Source: PFL42 sp964492235 (GTDB lineage: Bacteria; Chloroflexota; Anaerolineae; Anaerolineales; E44-bin32). From it: a stretch of DNA of 24,951 nucleotides. The notes below the pieces were generated by a model. That model worked only from the letters and a program-made list of their open reading frames with translations, was not told the DNA's origin and searched no databases. Position numbers and translations under genes: made by a program. The stretch is taken from positions 1 through 24,951 of the forward strand of contig CAZBJQ010000025.1 in NCBI GenBank assembly GCA_964492235.1, written 5' to 3'. Of this stretch, positions 21,825 to 24,951 are shown in pieces (within the stretch, counting starts at the first letter, position 1; each line of letters begins with the position of its first letter).

Positions 21825-22928
21825 TTACACCATTGCCAGCCCGGAGAACGATTGCACCCCCCGGCCGTTCCGCATCCAGCGTTCGACGGGATGCTCGCGG
21901 ATGTACCCGTGCCCGCCCAGGATTTGCACGGCGCGGTCGGTGACCATCATCGCCAGGTCGGCGGCCCCGCTCAGCGCCAGATAGGATTCCCGCCCGGCCC
22001 CCCTACCTGCGTCCAGTGTCCAGGCAGCCTCCCACACCAGCAGCCGAATGGCCTCGATCTCGATGGCCATCTCCGCCAGCATGAAAGCGACGGACTGCTT
22101 CTGGGCGACGGGGGATCCGAAGACCACGCGGTCCTTGGCATAGTCGCGGGCGTACTCATAGGCCGCCCGGCTGAGGCCAACCGCCATCGCCGCGATCGCC
22201 ACGCAGGATGCCGAGACCACGGGCTCGGGGTCGTGACCGGCCTCCCGGCCGAGGCGTGCGGCTCTTGGCACGCGCAACGCCTCCAGCCCGACTCGGAACA
22301 ACGGAACGGCCCCCAGGCCCAGCAGTTTTTCCCTCTCTAGGACGTGCAGACCCTCGGCCGCTGACGGCACGACAAAGGCTTGGGGCTTCCCGTCGAGGGC
22401 GGCATACACCAGCATCCCTTTGGCCGCGTCGGCGAAGGGGACCATCGCCTTGACGCCCTCGAGGATGTAGCTCTGTCCGTCGGCCTTCGCCGTCGTCCGC
22501 ATTTCGCCCGGATAGAAATCGAAATCCGGCTCGATGAAGGCGGCCGTGTAAGCCTGCCATTCCCCTTCAATCACCGGGGGTAGCAGCTCCCGCTTCTGCT
22601 CCTCGCTGCCTGCGGTAAGCACAGGCAGGGCGTAGGTCGACGGCGCCATGATTGCCAACGCCGCAGCCATGTCCCCCCAGGCCAGCGCCTCGGCCGCCAG
22701 GACGCCGGTCACGGCGGATCGCTCGCCGAAGCCGCCGTAGGCTTCCGGGATGCTTGCCTGGAGCACTCCGAGCTGCCAGCCTTTCTTGATGACCTCCGCC
22801 GGGACAATCCCGGCTTCATCGGCGTCGTGGGCGATTCCCCGCAGGTCCTTCTCGGCGAATCGGGCGACGGTGTCCATGAGCATTTGCTGTTCATCTGTAG
22901 GATCGAAGGCATACATGGAGCTCTCCAT
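21825..22928 (-). CDS. Acyl-CoA dehydrogenase-like subunit lacking the catalytic Glu
   Basis: This 367-residue member of the acyl-CoA dehydrogenase fold keeps the FAD-contacting motif R267-VVFG-SPVAQK-Q278 and the C-terminal QILGGHGYIREHPVERWMRN. It ends in NGRGVQSFSGLAMV exactly where the catalytic YEGT loop and following helix should be, so the usual base is absent. The FAD/substrate signature is also weak (FIEPDFDFYPGEMRTTA instead of TEPxAGSD). By itself it is probably not an active dehydrogenase. It is more likely the structural/FAD-binding partner of the neighbouring dehydrogenase, as in alpha2beta2 enzymes of actinobacterial steroid side-chain degradation. Start: ATG 22928; ATG 22916 (with GGAGAG four bases upstream) is equally possible. 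It lies 21 bp after the metallo-beta-lactamase-fold gene. Confidence 0.9.
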   Translation of the reverse strand: MESSMYAFDPTDEQQMLMDTVARFAEKDLRGIAHDADEAGIVPAEVIKKGWQLGVLQASIPEAYGGFGERSAVTGVLAAEALAWGDMAAALAIMAPSTYALPVLTAGSEEQKRELLPPVIEGEWQAYTAAFIEPDFDFYPGEMRTTAKADGQSYILEGVKAMVPFADAAKGMLVYAALDGKPQAFVVPSAAEGLHVLEREKLLGLGAVPLFRVGLEALRVPRAARLGREAGHDPEPVVSASCVAIAAMAVGLSRAAYEYARDYAKDRVVFGSPVAQKQSVAFMLAEMAIEIEAIRLLVWEAAWTLDAGRGAGRESYLALSGAADLAMMVTDRAVQILGGHGYIREHPVERWMRNGRGVQSFSGLAMV

Positions 22929-22949
22929 TCCGGCCGCACCCCCCGCCGA

Positions 22950-24044
22950 CTAGCGCTGGCGGTGCTTCGAGGCGACGATATTCACCAGAGGGCAGATCTC
23001 ATCGGCTGAGGCGAGCCTCGGTTCGGGCCGCCCCGGATCCACGCGGTAGCGATGCCCGCCCGAATGCCTGGCACCCGCCCCTTCGGCGTTGTCCGGACTC
23101 AAGTACCCCCGCGCGTGCAGATACTCGACATGCGCCCCGACTTCCTCCAGGGCGAGCAATTGGTTGTAGCCCACCGCCTCAGGGAAGAGCATTTCGGAGA
23201 CCTGCGCCATCGTCGCCGGACGTACCATGGCGGATAGGACATCGTGAAGCCGCGACTGGTGGGTGTCCCGGATGGCGGACAACCGCTGCCGGAGCTGGTC
23301 GATGGGACGCTGATGGCCACCCAGCGCAATCCGGATAGTGGGCGCTAGGCGCTCGACCGTTGTCAGCGACTCGAGATAGTGTCCCAGACCCGTGTAGGCA
23401 GTCAGCCGCTCCGGCGACTGGTGGGGACTGATGTCGCTAAGCACCATGTCTCCGGAGAGCAGGATGTCGTCAACCTGGATGACCACCTGGCCGGGGCAGT
23501 GTCCCGGCGTGTGAATCACAGTCAGCGGTCCGAGCGAGCTGCGGGCAGAGCCGAAGACGAAGTCGACAGGAACGGAGGCAAACAGGCTCTTGTGGACGGC
23601 ATACATGTCGAGGATGGCGGCGCTGTGTTGCGCCTCGAGGCCGGCGTCGGTCAGGAACTCGGACAGGGCGTCTGTCGCCTCGGCCAGGCGCTCTTCGTAT
23701 CTTGTCAACACGCGCAGATCGAGCTCGTGCACACCGATTGGAGCGTCGGTCTTCTGGCGGACATAGCGCAGGCCGCCGAAATGATCGATATGACCATGGG
23801 AGACCACGACATGCGTCAGCGAGCGCCAGTCGACCTCTTCCCCGTGGCTTCGTCGGATCGCCTCCAGGCCCTCCTCCAACCCCTGGTTACTCGCATCCAG
23901 CCCGGATCCGACGTCCATCAGACAGCGGTAAGAACCAGCCAGGACGAGATGGGCGTATCCCCAGAAGCCGGGGAAGACCTCCAGCGGGATGCGGTAGATG
24001 CTGTGTCCGCCAGCACTCCGGTATGCTTCCAGACCGGGTTTCAC
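22950..24044 (-). CDS. Metallo-beta-lactamase-fold hydrolase with C-terminal helical/winged domain
   Basis: The 364-residue protein is a metal-dependent hydrolase. The metal ligands are visible: H83-x-H85-x-D87-H88 in VSHGHIDHFGG, H182 in HTPGHCPGQ, D199 in LLSGDMVL and H244 in ALGGHQRP. The last ~110 residues (LRQRLSAIRDTHQSRLHDVLSA and ALEEVGAHVEYLHARGYL) look like the winged-helix tail found in LACTB2-type enzymes. The start is GTG at 24044, with GGGAGG eight bases upstream, overlapping the TetR stop by four bases (GTGA), so the two are coupled. Its place in a beta-oxidation operon suggests a thioesterase or lactone hydrolase acting on an acyl intermediate; the substrate is not determinable. 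HisKA-like or glyoxalase II roles are less likely. Confidence 0.88.
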   Translation of the reverse strand: MKPGLEAYRSAGGHSIYRIPLEVFPGFWGYAHLVLAGSYRCLMDVGSGLDASNQGLEEGLEAIRRSHGEEVDWRSLTHVVVSHGHIDHFGGLRYVRQKTDAPIGVHELDLRVLTRYEERLAEATDALSEFLTDAGLEAQHSAAILDMYAVHKSLFASVPVDFVFGSARSSLGPLTVIHTPGHCPGQVVIQVDDILLSGDMVLSDISPHQSPERLTAYTGLGHYLESLTTVERLAPTIRIALGGHQRPIDQLRQRLSAIRDTHQSRLHDVLSAMVRPATMAQVSEMLFPEAVGYNQLLALEEVGAHVEYLHARGYLSPDNAEGAGARHSGGHRYRVDPGRPEPRLASADEICPLVNIVASKHRQR

Positions 24045-24622
24045 GACCCGCGCCTCCCGGCGGTCTTCTGGAGGCCGCGCAAGAACAGATCGGCGAAGAT
24101 GTCGGCGATCGCTTCAGCCGGCAGCCGCCCACCCTGCCGGTACCAGGCCAGCATGCCGTTCATCACCCCCAGGAAGGCGGCAGTGGCGACCTGGACGTCC
24201 ACAGGGCGGAACTGCCCCTGAGCTGAGCCTTCTTGAAGCAGGGATCGCCACAGACCTTCGAATCGGTCCCGGCGCGCCAGGTGCTTCGCCTGGCGCCTGC
24301 CATCTAGGCTGCGGTACTCATAGAGCAGTACGGCCGCCAGGTCGCGCTGGTCGACCAGGTGGCGCACGTAAGCATGGACGGCACGCTGGAGTTTCTCCTC
24401 GGGAGGCACGGGCAAACCCAAGACCACCTCCATGTCAGCGATCATCAAGTCCAATGCTTGATCGAGGATGGTGACGAGGATGTCCTGCTTGTTATGGACG
24501 TGGTGGTACAGGCTCGCCTTCTGCAGGTGGACTGCGTCGGCGATGTCCTGCATCGAAGTGGCGTGATACCCCTTCTGGCCAAAGATCTGAGCTGCAGCCT
24601 GAATGATCTCCGAGCGCTGCAT
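24041..24622 (-). CDS. TetR-family regulator of the beta-oxidation operon
   Basis: The 193-residue repressor has the TetR N-terminal helix-turn-helix (AAAQIFGQKGYHATSMQDIA followed by LQKASLYHHVHNKQDIL, residues about 9-46). The all-helical ligand domain ends with the KstR2-like pattern GVMNGMLAWYRQGGRLPAEAIADIF. Such regulators bind acyl-CoA and release DNA. The start ATG at 24622 fits the family; an upstream in-frame ATG at 24661 lies before the predicted transcription start. No good Shine-Dalgarno precedes it. It is the first gene of the operon, overlapping the next gene by four bases, and a perfect palindrome lies over its own promoter, so it most likely represses itself and the whole operon until acyl-CoA is available. 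Confidence 0.93.
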   Translation of the reverse strand: MQRSEIIQAAAQIFGQKGYHATSMQDIADAVHLQKASLYHHVHNKQDILVTILDQALDLMIADMEVVLGLPVPPEEKLQRAVHAYVRHLVDQRDLAAVLLYEYRSLDGRRQAKHLARRDRFEGLWRSLLQEGSAQGQFRPVDVQVATAAFLGVMNGMLAWYRQGGRLPAEAIADIFADLFLRGLQKTAGRRGS

Positions 24623-24627
24623 CGGGA

Positions 24628-24649
24628 ATCTACCGACCGGTCGGTAGAT
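24628..24649. promoter_or_regulatory. Operator palindrome of the TetR-controlled operon
   Basis: A perfect 22-bp palindrome centred on TACCGACCGGTCGGTA (24631-24646) extends by ATC/GAT on each side. It begins two bases after the -10 hexamer, covers the predicted start near 24645 and ends five bases before the TetR start codon. This is the standard place for an autorepressor site. From memory, the core matches the consensus reported for the Thermus thermophilus fatty-acid regulator PfmR. I noticed no second copy in the window. Confidence 0.88.
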
Positions 24650-24651
24650 CC

Positions 24652-24681
24652 ATGATAGCACAGGGCTGGGCTCCAGGTCAA
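24652..24681 (-). promoter_or_regulatory. Promoter of the beta-oxidation operon
   Basis: On the minus strand TTGACC (24676-24681), an 18-base spacer and TATCAT (24652-24657) preceded by TGC give a good extended -10 promoter. The start near 24645 lies inside the operator palindrome. Confidence 0.8.
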
Positions 24682-24951
24682 CCGCTTGTATGGGTTCAGG
24701 ACTTAGGAGACACGCTGCAATCCCTCCCTGCCATCCCGGCAGGACACCGGGACGGTGTGGCGGGAGGCGAGCTTACCTATGGGTAATAGGACAGACTTGC
24801 TTCCGGCCTCACCCCCGGGCCCCCTCTCAGGATACTCACCCCGTTCGGGCCGCACGCCCCGGCGCCCCGCCGGGGCGAGACGGCCTGCACCGCACCTGCA
24901 TTGTCGCGAGGGGATGGAGTCTTGGAGGGGCCCGGGGTTCGACGGATGGAA
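24682..24951. other. Intergenic region at the right edge
   Basis: No gene is supported in these 270 bases. They contain overlapping short stems (TCCCGG/CCGGGA at about 24734-24752 and ACACCG/CGGTGT within it), a small repeat TTACCTATGGGTAA near 24774-24787, and a perfect 10-bp GC hairpin at 24855-24877. Confidence 0.4.
24855..24877. repeat. Perfect 10-bp GC hairpin
   Basis: CGCCCCGGCG (24855-24864) and CGCCGGGGCG (24868-24877) pair perfectly around CCC. There is no U-tract on either strand, so it may be a terminator remnant for a gene outside the window or a structural repeat. Confidence 0.45.

Noticed and set aside
1..24951. CRISPR array, insertion sequence, integrase or prophage
   Set aside because: No regularly spaced repeats, terminal inverted repeats with a transposase frame, or phage-like genes were seen; codon use and GC look uniform.

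Overview
The window is a stretch of GC-rich bacterial chromosome (GC looks above 60%) with dense, mostly ordinary housekeeping and metabolic genes. I see no insertion sequence, phage gene, CRISPR array or rRNA. The best lineage guess is Chloroflexota, probably Anaerolineae-like. It rests on the gene set: ruvB–DUF2905–queA, the radical SAM/DUF2344 pair, a ferredoxin-dependent 2-oxoacid oxidoreductase, a T-box before valS, and a membrane-anchored YoaR/beta-lactamase-fold protein. This is inference, not a database match.

Layout. Positions 1-1232 (minus) hold a ferredoxin subunit followed by the VorB/KorA-type subunit of a 2-oxoacid:ferredoxin oxidoreductase, cut by the window edge. At 1629-3644 (plus) is an MFS transporter of the UMF1/Atg22-like family with a large extra-membrane domain inserted in its C-terminal half. 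At 3922-5391 (minus) is a membrane-anchored beta-lactamase-fold protein. Then comes valS (5578-8265, minus), preceded by its own promoter and a complete T-box leader with a GUC valine specifier. A coiled-coil/HEAT-like protein (8622-9575, minus) is divergent from ruvB–DUF2905–queA (9723-12029, plus).

Positions 12030-13453 are largely gene-poor. They carry a good sigma-70-type promoter, a 17-codon ORF with a near-perfect Shine-Dalgarno sequence and two perfect hairpins in a row. These look like an undescribed leader or small RNA, followed by an in-frame low-confidence ORF. A possible small secreted protein lies on the other strand. A tRNA-Glu(CUC) (13454-13526, minus) is divergent from the B12-binding-like radical SAM / DUF2344 pair (13665-16251, plus).

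Positions 16413-24622 (minus) form one seven-gene fatty-acid beta-oxidation operon, read from 24622 downwards. The order is TetR regulator, metallo-beta-lactamase-fold hydrolase, two acyl-CoA dehydrogenases, a hydroxyacyl-CoA dehydrogenase/enoyl-CoA hydratase fusion, thiolase, and an SCP2 sterol/lipid-carrier protein. A 22-bp perfect palindrome lies across the predicted transcription start of the TetR gene and is the obvious operator. Together the genes cover acyl-CoA oxidation, hydration, second oxidation and thiolysis. The two acyl-CoA dehydrogenases look like complementary halves of one heteromeric enzyme: one keeps the catalytic Glu and the other keeps the FAD-contacting Arg/Gln motif.

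The most novel-looking items are the 12.26-12.44 kb leader locus, the paired acyl-CoA dehydrogenases, the inserted ectodomain in the transporter, and the TetR operator that appears to match the consensus of a Thermus fatty-acid regulator.
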